Shown here one piece after another: positions 10,213 through 18,249 of a DNA stretch of 64,000 nucleotides (its first letter is position 1; every line of letters starts with the position of its first letter). The notes under the pieces are model-generated. The model did not search any database and had not been told where the DNA came from. It worked only from the letters and a program-made list of their open reading frames with translations. The stretch spans positions 434,001 to 498,000 of the forward strand of contig NZ_RXFS01000001.1 of NCBI RefSeq assembly GCF_003952185.1. Direction: 5' to 3'. The translations under genes and the position numbers were made by a program. The stretch comes from Variovorax sp. 679. Its GTDB lineage: Bacteria > Pseudomonadota > Gammaproteobacteria > Burkholderiales > Burkholderiaceae_C.

Positions 10213-11382
10213 ATGGCTTCCTCCGCCCCGCTTCCCCGCCTGGCACACGTCGACATGCTTCGCGGGCTGCTCGCAGTGTTCGTGGTGCTGCTGCACGCCA
10301 ACCTGCGCATTCCATTCGGGCCGCCGGAGCTGGCCCAATGGCTGGGGCCGCGTGCCACGGGCATCCTGTTTCGCAGCGGCTACTACGCGGTGATCGCCTT
10401 CTTCGTGGTCTCGGGCTACCTGATCACGAGCGCGTCGATACGGCGCTGGGGCGACCTGTCGCTGGTACGGCCCGCGGCCTTCTATCGTTTTCGCGCGGCG
10501 CGCATCCTGCCGCCCCTGTTGCTGCTGCTGGCAGTGCTGGCCGCATTGCACCTGGCGGGCAGCGCATGGTTCGCGCTCGACACGTCCAAGGTCTCGCTGT
10601 GGCGTGCCCTGCTGGCAGCGCTGGGGCTGCATCTCAACTGGCTTGAAGCGCAGGTCGGTTACCTGCCGGGGCCGTGGGGCGTGCTGTGGTCGCTGTCGGT
10701 GGAAGAAGCCTTCTACCTGTGCTTTCCGCTGCTGTGCGTGTTGTGCGGCAGCGAGCGGCGGCTGGCCCTGCTGCTGGTCGTGCCCATCGTGCTCGGCCCG
10801 CTGGCGCGCAGCGTGTTCAGCGACAACGAGCTGTGGCAGGACCACTCCTACCTGTCGGGCATGGACGGCATCGCCTTCGGCTGCCTCGCCGCCCTGCTCG
10901 CGCACCGCGTGCCGCGCGTGCCGGTGCTGATGCAGCGGGCCGTGCTGCTGGCCGGTCTCGTGCTGGGCGCGGCCGTCTTCTGCTTTCGCAAGGAGGTGTA
11001 CCAGCTGGGTCTCACACGCTTCGGCCTGCAGGTGACGCTGCTGGAACTGGGCATCGCGCTGCTGCTCGTCGCCGCGCACTGGCGGCCGTGGACCTGGTGC
11101 GCCGGATCAATGGCCGCGCCGCTGCGCTGGTTCGGCCGCAACAGCTACGAGGTCTACCTGAGCCACATGTTCATCGTGATTCCTGCGGCGTGGCTGTTCC
11201 AGCGGCTCGGCGCATCGCCCTCGTGGATTCCGCTGTGGTTCGCCGCGGTCGTCGCGGCCTCTGGCCTGCTGGGGCAGCTTTTCGCGCGGTGGTTCTCCGA
11301 GCCCTGCAACCGCGCGCTCAGAGGTCGAGGTTCAGCTCCAGCCGCATCTTCGCTCCGCCCGATTCGCTGGACCCGATCGTGA
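10213..11382 (+). CDS. Membrane-bound acyltransferase 3 family protein
   Basis: A 389-residue integral membrane protein of the acyltransferase-3/OafA class, which O-acylates envelope sugars. The N-terminal signature HVDMLRGLLAVFVVLLHAN contains the usual Arg and His, followed by FFVVSGYLITS and FRAARILPP (RxxRI motif). WSLSVEEAFYLCFPLL is the family's SxxEE element, and about ten hydrophobic helices follow, with NSYEVYLSHMF near the end. The ATG at 10213 puts the first helix about 12 residues in. The last 65 bases overlap the 3' end of the convergent histidine-kinase gene. Confidence 0.85.
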   Translation: MASSAPLPRLAHVDMLRGLLAVFVVLLHANLRIPFGPPELAQWLGPRATGILFRSGYYAVIAFFVVSGYLITSASIRRWGDLSLVRPAAFYRFRAARILPPLLLLLAVLAALHLAGSAWFALDTSKVSLWRALLAALGLHLNWLEAQVGYLPGPWGVLWSLSVEEAFYLCFPLLCVLCGSERRLALLLVVPIVLGPLARSVFSDNELWQDHSYLSGMDGIAFGCLAALLAHRVPRVPVLMQRAVLLAGLVLGAAVFCFRKEVYQLGLTRFGLQVTLLELGIALLLVAAHWRPWTWCAGSMAAPLRWFGRNSYEVYLSHMFIVIPAAWLFQRLGASPSWIPLWFAAVVAASGLLGQLFARWFSEPCNRALRGRGSAPAASSLRPIRWTRS

Positions 11383-12682
11383 GCTGGCCGCCGTGCAGGC
11401 GCGCGACCTCGGCCACGAGGTGCAGGCCGAGCCCCGCGCCACGCCCACGCGGCACCAGCCGGTGGAAAGGCGCCACCACGCGCTCGCGGTCAGCCTCCGG
11501 AATGCCGGGGCCCGAATCGAGCACCTCGAATCCCGAAGGCTCCCACAGCCGCACCTGGATGTCGCAGCCCTGCCCGCCATGCTCGATGGCGTTCTGGATC
11601 AGGTTGCTCAACGCGCGCTCCAGCGAGGGCGCGTCGCCGCGCACCCACAGCGGCTTCGGTGCTTCGACCGACAGCGTGCAGCGGTTCATGATGGCCAGCG
11701 GCGCGATGTCGCCCGCCACGCGTTCGCACAGCGCCTTCAGGTCGACCTGCTGCTGGTCGTGCGCGGCGATGCGGTCCAGCCGCTGCAGGTCGAGCAGCTG
11801 CTCGGCCAGCGTGGCGAGCCGCGCCGAAGCCTGCATGAGCTTCACCTTGAGCGGGCCGTCCTCCAGTCCTTCGAGATGGATCTGCAGCGTGGTGATCGGC
11901 GTGCGCAGCTCGTGCGCGGCGTCGGCCAGGAAGCGCTCCTGCCGGTCGTAGCCTTCGTTGAGCCGATCGAAGGCGCGGTTCACCGCGTTGACCAGCGGTC
12001 GGATCTCGCTCGCCACGTTGGCCAGCGGCAGGCGCGTGGTGCGTTCGTGCACGTCGATGCTCTCCGCGTGCTCGGCCGTGGCCACCACGCCCTTCAGGCC
12101 GCGCTTCACGACGAACGGCGTGGCCAGGATCACGCCGAGGCAGGTCACCAGCGCCATCGGCGCCACCAGGAACAGGAAGGCGATGCCGGTGCCCTTGAGC
12201 GTGTTCTTCACCGTCAGCGGACCGCCGGTCTGCGTCATCACGGCCACCGGTCCTGCGCGGGTTTCCACACGCTCGAAGCGGGCCTTGGGGCGGGTGTTGT
12301 CGCTCTCGGTGTTGATGGCCATGCGCTCCATGCCGTCGAGCGACTCGAAGAGCGCGGCATAGATGGGCGGCACCTCGCCGTTGCGGACCTCGCCGCCATG
12401 GCTGTCGCGTGCGATGAACCAGAACGGCGGATCGGCCTCGCGCAGGCGCTGCACTTCGGACGTGGGCTCGACCACCAGCTTCCCGTCGGGGCCGCGCGCC
12501 AGGGCGCGCTGGATCACCGCGATGGTTTCCTGCCCCGTCTCGTCGACCACGCGGCCCAGCATCCACGCGAGGCCGAGGAAGCCGCCCATCACGAGCGTGC
12601 CGACCACCACCTGCAACAGGATCAGGCTCCAGATCAGCCGCCAGCGCAGCGAGAGAAGGCCTTGCCTCATCTCGTCATGCAC
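11318..12682 (-). CDS. Two-component sensor histidine kinase, EnvZ/QseC-like
   Basis: A 454-residue inner-membrane kinase. A first membrane helix (LIWSLILLQVVVGTLVMGGFL) precedes a periplasmic sensor of about 130 residues; the second helix (GIAFLFLVAPMALVTCLGVIL) leads to a HAMP-like segment, the H-box FLADAAHELRTPIT, the N-box NLIQNAIEHGG, and the G boxes LDSGPGIPEADR and GAGLGLHLV. The coupled response regulator lies upstream with an 8-base overlap. The GTG at 12682 is the longest start; the ATG at 12670 is an alternative. The 3' end overlaps the acyltransferase gene by 65 bases. The signal sensed is unknown. Confidence 0.9.
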   Translation of the reverse strand: MHDEMRQGLLSLRWRLIWSLILLQVVVGTLVMGGFLGLAWMLGRVVDETGQETIAVIQRALARGPDGKLVVEPTSEVQRLREADPPFWFIARDSHGGEVRNGEVPPIYAALFESLDGMERMAINTESDNTRPKARFERVETRAGPVAVMTQTGGPLTVKNTLKGTGIAFLFLVAPMALVTCLGVILATPFVVKRGLKGVVATAEHAESIDVHERTTRLPLANVASEIRPLVNAVNRAFDRLNEGYDRQERFLADAAHELRTPITTLQIHLEGLEDGPLKVKLMQASARLATLAEQLLDLQRLDRIAAHDQQQVDLKALCERVAGDIAPLAIMNRCTLSVEAPKPLWVRGDAPSLERALSNLIQNAIEHGGQGCDIQVRLWEPSGFEVLDSGPGIPEADRERVVAPFHRLVPRGRGAGLGLHLVAEVARLHGGQLTIGSSESGGAKMRLELNLDL

Positions 12683-13358
12683 CCGGACGCGCCGCGCAGA
12701 TCAGGTAGCCCACGCCGCGAATGGCATGGATCTCGACTCGCGCGCCGGCCTTGTCGAGCTTGGAGCGCAGCCGCGAGACGTGCGTGTCCAACGCGTTCGA
12801 CTGGATGTCGTCCTCATGGCCGTACACGCGCTCCTGCATCGCCTCGCGCAGCACGGTACGGCCGCGGTGTTCGAGCAGCGCCTCGAGCACCAGCAGCTCG
12901 CGCCGCGGCAGCGTGATGCTGTGTTCGCCCACGTGGGCTTGCCGTGTGTGATGGTCGAAGCGCAGTTGCCCGAGCGTCATGACGAGGTTGGCGCGCACCG
13001 CGGGGCGGCGCGCCAGCGCGCGCACGCGCGCCATCAGCTCGTCCATCGAGAAGGGCTTGGCCAGGTAATCGTCGGCGCCGCCGTCGAGGCTCAGCACGCG
13101 CTCGGCCACGTCGGTCATGGCCGTGAGCACCAGCACTGCGGCGGGTATGTCGTTCTGGCGCAGGAAGGCCACCAGCGAAAGGCCGTCACCATCCGGCAGG
13201 CCGCGGTCGAGCACGATCACGTCGTGCTGCGCCGAGAGCGCCGCATCCTCCGCCTCGCGCAGCGAGCCCGCCACGTCGACCACCGCCTGGTTCTGCCGCA
13301 ACGCGGAGGCCAAGGCTTGCGCCAGGTCGACTTCGTCTTCGACGAGCAGGATTCTCAT
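12675..13358 (-). CDS. OmpR-family response regulator
   Basis: A 227-residue regulator. The receiver domain shows MRILLVEDEVDLAQ with the acidic pocket, the phospho-acceptor aspartate in VIVLDRGLPDGDG (about residue 51), and the lysine in DDYLAKPF. A C-terminal winged helix (LPRRELLVLEALLEHRG, then SNALDTHVSRLRSKLDKAG, then IRGVGYLI) binds DNA. It is first in the operon and overlaps the kinase gene by 8 bases, so the two form one signalling pair. Confidence 0.94.
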   Translation of the reverse strand: MRILLVEDEVDLAQALASALRQNQAVVDVAGSLREAEDAALSAQHDVIVLDRGLPDGDGLSLVAFLRQNDIPAAVLVLTAMTDVAERVLSLDGGADDYLAKPFSMDELMARVRALARRPAVRANLVMTLGQLRFDHHTRQAHVGEHSITLPRRELLVLEALLEHRGRTVLREAMQERVYGHEDDIQSNALDTHVSRLRSKLDKAGARVEIHAIRGVGYLICAARPGA

Positions 13359-13468
13359 GGGAGTGGGAGTACGGAGAAAAGAGAGGCCAAAGGCCGGTCA
13401 TTCTAGGAGAGGCCTTCTTGCGGGAGGCGCAATGTTCACGCAATGCAGTTGCATAAGCTGGGGCGCCA

Positions 13469-14158
13469 ATGACCACCCGCCCGGCGACTTCTTCCACCAC
13501 CTCCTCCATTCCCTGGTACCTGGCGTTGGGCCGGCGGTTCGCCACGCTCTGGGTGATGAAGATGATCGGCACCACCGTCGGCATCTCGGGCTTCTTCGTG
13601 CTGTACTTCTGGGTGATGCACAACCCGCCGTCGGAGCCGACGGTCATGCCGCTCACGCCGATCGACCACTGGGTGGGCGTGAGCGACGACGCGATGCTGC
13701 TCTACGGCTCGCTGTGGTTCTACATCTCGCTCGCGCCGGCCTTCGCGAAGGACAAGGCTGAGCTCTGGGCCTGCGCGCGCGACGCCGCCATCATGGCGGG
13801 TGTGGGCCTCGCGGTGTTCTGGCTCTTTCCGACGACGGTGCCGGTGTTCCCGGTCGACTGGTCGCAGTATCCGGCGCTGCAGTTCCTCAAGGCCACCGAC
13901 GTGGGCGGCAATGCGTTTCCGTCGCTGCACGTCGCATTCGCTGTGCTCACGGCCGTGCTGCTGGAGCGTCAGCTGCGCAGCGTGGAGGCGCCGCTGTGGG
14001 TGCGTGCGCTGAACCTGCTGTGGGCCCTCGGCATCGTCTACTCGACGCTGGCGACGCGCCAGCACGTTCTGCTCGACGTGCTCGGTGGCTCGCTGCTCGC
14101 CGCCGCCGTGAGCCGGGCCGGCAGCACGCGCAGCCGGCTGGTGTTGACGCAAGCCTGA
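13469..14158 (+). CDS. PAP2-family membrane phosphatase
   Basis: A 229-residue membrane protein with about five helices. The phosphatase core is visible: GGNAFPSLHVAFAV (the PSxH box with the catalytic histidine) and, about 45 residues later, STLATRQHVLLDVLGG (the SRxxxxxHxxxD-type box with nucleophile histidine and aspartate). Such proteins dephosphorylate lipid phosphates or act as phosphotransferases at the outer face of the membrane; the substrate is unknown. It is divergent from the two-component operon (110 bases between starts), so it could be a target of that regulator. Confidence 0.85.
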   Translation: MTTRPATSSTTSSIPWYLALGRRFATLWVMKMIGTTVGISGFFVLYFWVMHNPPSEPTVMPLTPIDHWVGVSDDAMLLYGSLWFYISLAPAFAKDKAELWACARDAAIMAGVGLAVFWLFPTTVPVFPVDWSQYPALQFLKATDVGGNAFPSLHVAFAVLTAVLLERQLRSVEAPLWVRALNLLWALGIVYSTLATRQHVLLDVLGGSLLAAAVSRAGSTRSRLVLTQA

Positions 14159-14176
14159 ACGCCGGCTGCGGCTCGG

Positions 14177-15265
14177 TCAGCCTGCCGGCGTGCCATCGCC
14201 CCGCCCGGCCACGACGCGGAATGCATCCAGCGCCACGTCGATTTCGCGCTCGCCGGTGTGGCGATGGGTGACGCAGCGCAGCCTGTTCCTGCCCCAGGTC
14301 CGCACCAGTACGCCCAGTTTCCGCAGTTCGGCTTCCCACCGCGCCGCATCGAACCCGGTGGCGCTCACGTCGACCTGCACGATGTTGGTCTGTGGCTCGT
14401 TGACGGAAAGCCCCGGGAGCCGGCCGATTCCATGAGCGAGACGGCGCGCGCATGCGTGATCGTCCGCAAGCCGGCCCACCATGGTGGTGATGGCGACCAG
14501 CCCCGCTGCCGCTGCGATCCCGACCTGCCGCTGGCTGCCCCCCAGCAGCTTCCTGTGCCATCTCGCACGCTGGATGGTGCTCGCGGGCCCCGCGAGCACG
14601 GCCCCCATGGGCGCGCTCAGTCCCTTGGAGAGGCACAGCGAAACGGTATCTGCAAAGGCCGTGATCTCCGCGGCAGGCACGCCCAGTGCCACCGCCGCGT
14701 TCATCATTCGCGCGCCGTCCAGATGGACCGTGGCGCCGGCGCCCTTGGCCGCCTCGAACACCACCTGCATATGAGCGAGTGGCAACACCGCCCCACCTGC
14801 GTTGTTGTGCGAGGTTTCCAGGCAGACGAGTCCGGTGCGCAGCTTGTTCCGGCCCGGCTCGAGTGCCTGCGCGAGCAGGCCCAGGTCCATGGCACCGTCG
14901 ACGCCGGCAATGGGCTGATAGAACGCCCCGGTCAGCGCGCCCGCGCCTCGCTCGGTCACGTAGATGTGCGATGCCGCTTCGGCGAGGACGACTTCCTGCC
15001 GGCCGGCCTGGGCGAGGATGGCCAGCAGGTTGGCCATGGTCGCGCTGGGGGCGTACATCGCGGCTTCCTTGCCCAGCAGCCGGGCGGCTTCCGCCTCCAG
15101 TTCGAGCGCCGTCGGGTCGCCGTCGAGCCCGTCGTCACCGAGGGACGCGGATGCGATGCGGTCGTACATCTGCGGCGTGGGGCGCGTCACGGTGTCGCTG
15201 CGCAGGTCCACGGTGCCGCGATCTTCGGCCTCGGGAGTGGCCATGGCTGAGGTCTGCTGCGTCAT
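14177..15265 (-). CDS. ltaE: Low-specificity L-threonine aldolase
   Basis: A 362-residue PLP enzyme that cleaves L-threonine or allo-threonine to glycine and acetaldehyde. The family start VDLRSDTVTRPTPQMYDRI, the SHIYVTERG segment, HLDGARMMNAAVALG and the cofactor lysine in LCLSKGLSAPMGA (about residue 214) are clear. The ATG at 15265 is chosen because it overlaps the stop of the upstream Bug gene as ATGA, although the frame is open much further upstream. Convergent with the PAP2 gene. Its pairing with a solute-binding protein suggests uptake and cleavage of a beta-hydroxy amino acid, which is inference. Confidence 0.92.
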   Translation of the reverse strand: MTQQTSAMATPEAEDRGTVDLRSDTVTRPTPQMYDRIASASLGDDGLDGDPTALELEAEAARLLGKEAAMYAPSATMANLLAILAQAGRQEVVLAEAASHIYVTERGAGALTGAFYQPIAGVDGAMDLGLLAQALEPGRNKLRTGLVCLETSHNNAGGAVLPLAHMQVVFEAAKGAGATVHLDGARMMNAAVALGVPAAEITAFADTVSLCLSKGLSAPMGAVLAGPASTIQRARWHRKLLGGSQRQVGIAAAAGLVAITTMVGRLADDHACARRLAHGIGRLPGLSVNEPQTNIVQVDVSATGFDAARWEAELRKLGVLVRTWGRNRLRCVTHRHTGEREIDVALDAFRVVAGRGDGTPAG

Positions 15266-16254
15266 TCGGCCGTCGCGCCGGACGCTTTCACGACCTCCGC
15301 CCATTTCTTTCTCTCGCTGTTCAGGAAAGTGTTGAACGCCTCCGGCGTTCCGGTGCGCACATAGACGCCGCGTGCAGCCAGATTGGCCCGCACCTCGGCC
15401 GAATCGAGCACCTTGTTGATCTCCGCATTCATGGTTCGCACGATGTTGTCGGGCGTCTTCGCGGGCACCACGACGCCGTAGAGGGTGTAGTACTCGAAGC
15501 CCTTGAAGCCGCTCTCGATGAAGGTGGGAACCTCGGGCAGCGAGGCATCGCGCGTGCCCGAGGTCACGGCCAGCGCGCGCAGCTTGCGGTCCTTGATCAG
15601 CGGCAGCGCCGAAACCAGGGAAGAGATGTAGAAGTCGACCTGCCCGCCCAGCAGGTCCGTCATGGCAGGGCCGCCGCCCTTGTAGGGAATGTGCAGCACA
15701 TTGGCCCCGGCCATCACGCGCAGGCTCTCGGCCACAAGGTGCCCGACGGTTCCGTTGCCGGAGGATGCATAGGCGAGCTGCTTCTTCTTCGCGGTCGCCA
15801 GCAGCGATGCGAGGCTGTCGATGGGGCTGGCGGCGTTCACCACGAGCACCGACACGCCCGTGCCGACCAGCGCGACCGGTGCGAGGTCTTTCACCGGATC
15901 GAAGCTGAGCTTCTTGTAGAGGAACTGGTTGACGGTCAGGTTGCTGGTTTCGCCGAGCACGGCCGTGTAGCCGTCGGGCGGCGACTTCGCCCCGAATTCC
16001 AGGCCGATGTTGTTGCCCGCGCCGGGCTTGGTGTCGACCACCACCTGCCATCCGGCCTGCTCGGCCAGCTTGGCCGCGAGCAGGCGCGAGACCGCGTCGG
16101 TGCCCCCGCCCGGAGGACTCGGCGAGATCAGGTGGATGGGGCGCTCTGGAACCCACGCGGCGGCGGCATGCGCCTGCCATGCGGCGAATGCGAGCCCCAG
16201 GGTGCACACCAGGCTCCTGGCGCGCGCGAGACGATGACGTCTGGTCTGATTCAT
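15262..16254 (-). CDS. Tripartite tricarboxylate transporter (Bug) substrate-binding protein
   Basis: A 330-residue periplasmic protein of the Bug/TctC family. The signal peptide ends near AHAAAA (about 33). Family marks are PIHLISPSPPGGGTDAVSRL, VDTKPGAGNNIGLEFGAKS, DGYTAVLG, then HIPYKGGGPAMTDLLGGQVDFY. No TctA/TctB membrane genes are nearby, as is usual for the expanded Bug family of Burkholderiales. It overlaps ltaE by 4 bases and is divergent from a LysR gene, so the three probably form one regulated unit. The ligand cannot be read from sequence. Confidence 0.92.
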   Translation of the reverse strand: MNQTRRHRLARARSLVCTLGLAFAAWQAHAAAAWVPERPIHLISPSPPGGGTDAVSRLLAAKLAEQAGWQVVVDTKPGAGNNIGLEFGAKSPPDGYTAVLGETSNLTVNQFLYKKLSFDPVKDLAPVALVGTGVSVLVVNAASPIDSLASLLATAKKKQLAYASSGNGTVGHLVAESLRVMAGANVLHIPYKGGGPAMTDLLGGQVDFYISSLVSALPLIKDRKLRALAVTSGTRDASLPEVPTFIESGFKGFEYYTLYGVVVPAKTPDNIVRTMNAEINKVLDSAEVRANLAARGVYVRTGTPEAFNTFLNSERKKWAEVVKASGATAE

Positions 16255-16364
16255 GTATCGGGTGCTTCCGGTCTGGCTGGCTGTTGGAATGGACCGGAGT
16301 GATCGTAGGCACGCCCTAGAATGAGTAAAGCGAGATATACAAACACCAACTGTGAGGATTTCTC

Positions 16365-17249
16365 ATGAATCTCACCATGCTGGTCACGCTGCGCACCATT
16401 CTCGAGCAGGGCAGTTTCACCGCCGCCGCGGGTGTCGTCGGCTGCAGCCCGAGCGCGGTCAGCCTGCAGGTCAAGCAGCTGGAGCAGTACTTCGGAAGAC
16501 CGCTGTTCGACCGCTCCACGCGGGTGGTGGTGCCAACGGACTTCGCCCGCGACGTGGTGAGCGCGGTGGGCGATTTCTCCCACAGGCTGCAGATGCTGCG
16601 CTCGCGCCCTGTCGTCGAGGTGGCGGGCCGGATCAGGGTGGGCGTCATCACCAGCATGCAGAGCGATGTGCTGCCGCAGGCGCTGCATGCGCTGCGGCAG
16701 AAGCACCCGTCGCTGGACGTGGTGGTCCCGCCCCTGAACGACAGCGACGAGATGATCTCGGAACTGAAGGCAGCGCGCCTCGACGTGGCCTTGCTGGTGC
16801 GCCCCGAATCGGGCGGCTCGCGCCGGCTGGTATGGCAGGAGTTGCACCGCCAGCCCTATGTGCTGCTGGCGCCGCCGAACGCCCCGGGGAAGACGGTCAG
16901 GCAATTGCTGGAAACCTGCGACTGGATCGGCTACGACCTGTCTCTTTCGGGGGGACGTGTCGCCGCGCGGTATGTACGCAGCCTGAAGCCCGATGCGCGC
17001 TGCGTGATGGAGCTTCGGTCGATGGACGCCATCGTCGCGATGGTCGCCCAAGGCCTGGGGGTCTCGGTGGTGCCGCAGCCCAGGCGCCCGCTGGTCGATG
17101 CCTATGCGGTCCGCGAGGTGGGCCTGGGAAGCCGCGCCCCGTTTCGCAAGCTCTCGCTGGTCTGGCGCAACTCGGACGAGGGCAGCCGCAATGTCGAAGC
17201 GGTCGCGCAGGCTTTCGCGACCGCGTTCGGCCTTCAGCGAAGGCCGTGA
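16365..17249 (+). CDS. LysR-family transcriptional regulator
   Basis: A 294-residue regulator. The N-terminal helix-turn-helix reads ILEQGSFTAAAGVVGCSPSAVSLQVKQLE at about residues 12-40, and FGRPLFDR follows. The C-terminal two-lobed effector domain (from about residue 88) begins RIRVGVITSMQSDVLPQALHAL. It is divergent from the Bug-ltaE operon with 110 bases between starts, the classical arrangement for a LysR protein controlling its neighbours; the A/T-rich stretch 16318-16350 is the likely shared promoter. Confidence 0.92.
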   Translation: MNLTMLVTLRTILEQGSFTAAAGVVGCSPSAVSLQVKQLEQYFGRPLFDRSTRVVVPTDFARDVVSAVGDFSHRLQMLRSRPVVEVAGRIRVGVITSMQSDVLPQALHALRQKHPSLDVVVPPLNDSDEMISELKAARLDVALLVRPESGGSRRLVWQELHRQPYVLLAPPNAPGKTVRQLLETCDWIGYDLSLSGGRVAARYVRSLKPDARCVMELRSMDAIVAMVAQGLGVSVVPQPRRPLVDAYAVREVGLGSRAPFRKLSLVWRNSDEGSRNVEAVAQAFATAFGLQRRP

Positions 17250-17259
17250 AAGAAACGGC

Positions 17260-18156
17260 TTACCAGAAGATCCAGAGCGCCAGGCCGCCGAAGATGGCCC
17301 ACTTCACGAGGTAGTACACCCGCTTGTCCCACGCCTTCAGGCGCTTGCCGACCACGCGGATCTGGTAGATGTACTTGAAGGCGCGGTTGATGCCGCCGGT
17401 CTTGTCGCCCGCATCGTTGGGCGAGCTGGCCGCGGCCAGCAGGTTCTTCGCGAACCAGCGGTTCACGGCGCTGGCCCAGCGGTACTTCAGCGGGCGCTCG
17501 ATGTCGCAGAACAGGATCACGCGGTCGTGGTCGGTCGTGTTCTCGGCGTAGTGGATGAAGGTCTCGTCGAACACCACGGCCTCGCCGTCGCGCCAGTGGT
17601 AGCGCTGGCCGTCCACGTCGATGTAGCAGCCCTCGACGCCCGGCGTCCACAGCCCCAGGTGATAGCGCAGCGAGCCGGCGAAGGGATCACGGTGGCGCAC
17701 GAGGCGGCTGCCCGGGGGCAGCTCGGCGAACATGGCGGCCTTGATGGTGCCGATGCCCTTGAGCAGTTCGGTGGTTCGCGGGCACAGCACGGCGGCCGAG
17801 GGATGCGCGTCGTCGTACCACTTCAGGTAGAAACGCTTCCAGCCGCTCTTGAAGAAGGAGTTGAAGCCCACGTCGTTGAACTGGCTCGACGCCTTGATGC
17901 CGCCGCCGTTGCGCATGGCCAGGGCCTCTTCGCGGATCACTTCCCAGTTTTCCTCGAGCACGCGCATCTCGGGAAACTGCGACGGCGACAGGTAGGGCGT
18001 ACCCGGCACCTTCGAGAAAAGGTACATGAAGACGTTCAGCGGGGCGAGGAAGGTCGAGTGATCAGAGAGCTGTCTGAAGAAGCGATGCCGCACCTGGCCG
18101 CGGAAATGAACGTAGAGCGCGCTGAGCGCGAAGATGGCAAGAATGACCCACTTCAT
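17260..18156 (-). CDS. lpxO: Lipid A hydroxylase LpxO-type (aspartyl/asparaginyl beta-hydroxylase family)
   Basis: A 298-residue membrane-anchored Fe(II)/2-oxoglutarate dioxygenase. One N-terminal helix (MKWVILAIFALSALYVHF) and a C-terminal hydrophobic end flank the catalytic domain. The iron-binding motif HRDPFAGSLRYHLGL is at about residue 155, followed by RYHWRDGEAVVFDETFIHYAEN with the distal histidine. LpxO adds a 2-hydroxyl to a secondary fatty acyl chain of lipid A. It is convergent with the LysR gene and lies directly downstream of, and co-oriented with, the second two-component system. Confidence 0.88.
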   Translation of the reverse strand: MKWVILAIFALSALYVHFRGQVRHRFFRQLSDHSTFLAPLNVFMYLFSKVPGTPYLSPSQFPEMRVLEENWEVIREEALAMRNGGGIKASSQFNDVGFNSFFKSGWKRFYLKWYDDAHPSAAVLCPRTTELLKGIGTIKAAMFAELPPGSRLVRHRDPFAGSLRYHLGLWTPGVEGCYIDVDGQRYHWRDGEAVVFDETFIHYAENTTDHDRVILFCDIERPLKYRWASAVNRWFAKNLLAAASSPNDAGDKTGGINRAFKYIYQIRVVGKRLKAWDKRVYYLVKWAIFGGLALWIFW

Positions 18157-18249
18157 TTGGAAAGTGTCCTGTAAACAGCGCCGGGTAGTGTAATTCCTCG
18201 CCCCAAAATGGACCTGAACGCGCCCTTTGGCCGTGCGCCGGGGGAGGTT

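Noticed and set aside
14177..16312. A single 711-residue protein joining threonine aldolase to an N-terminal extension
   Set aside because: The upstream part is shadow of the Bug gene in another frame; the ATGA overlap at 15262-15265 gives the natural start of ltaE.
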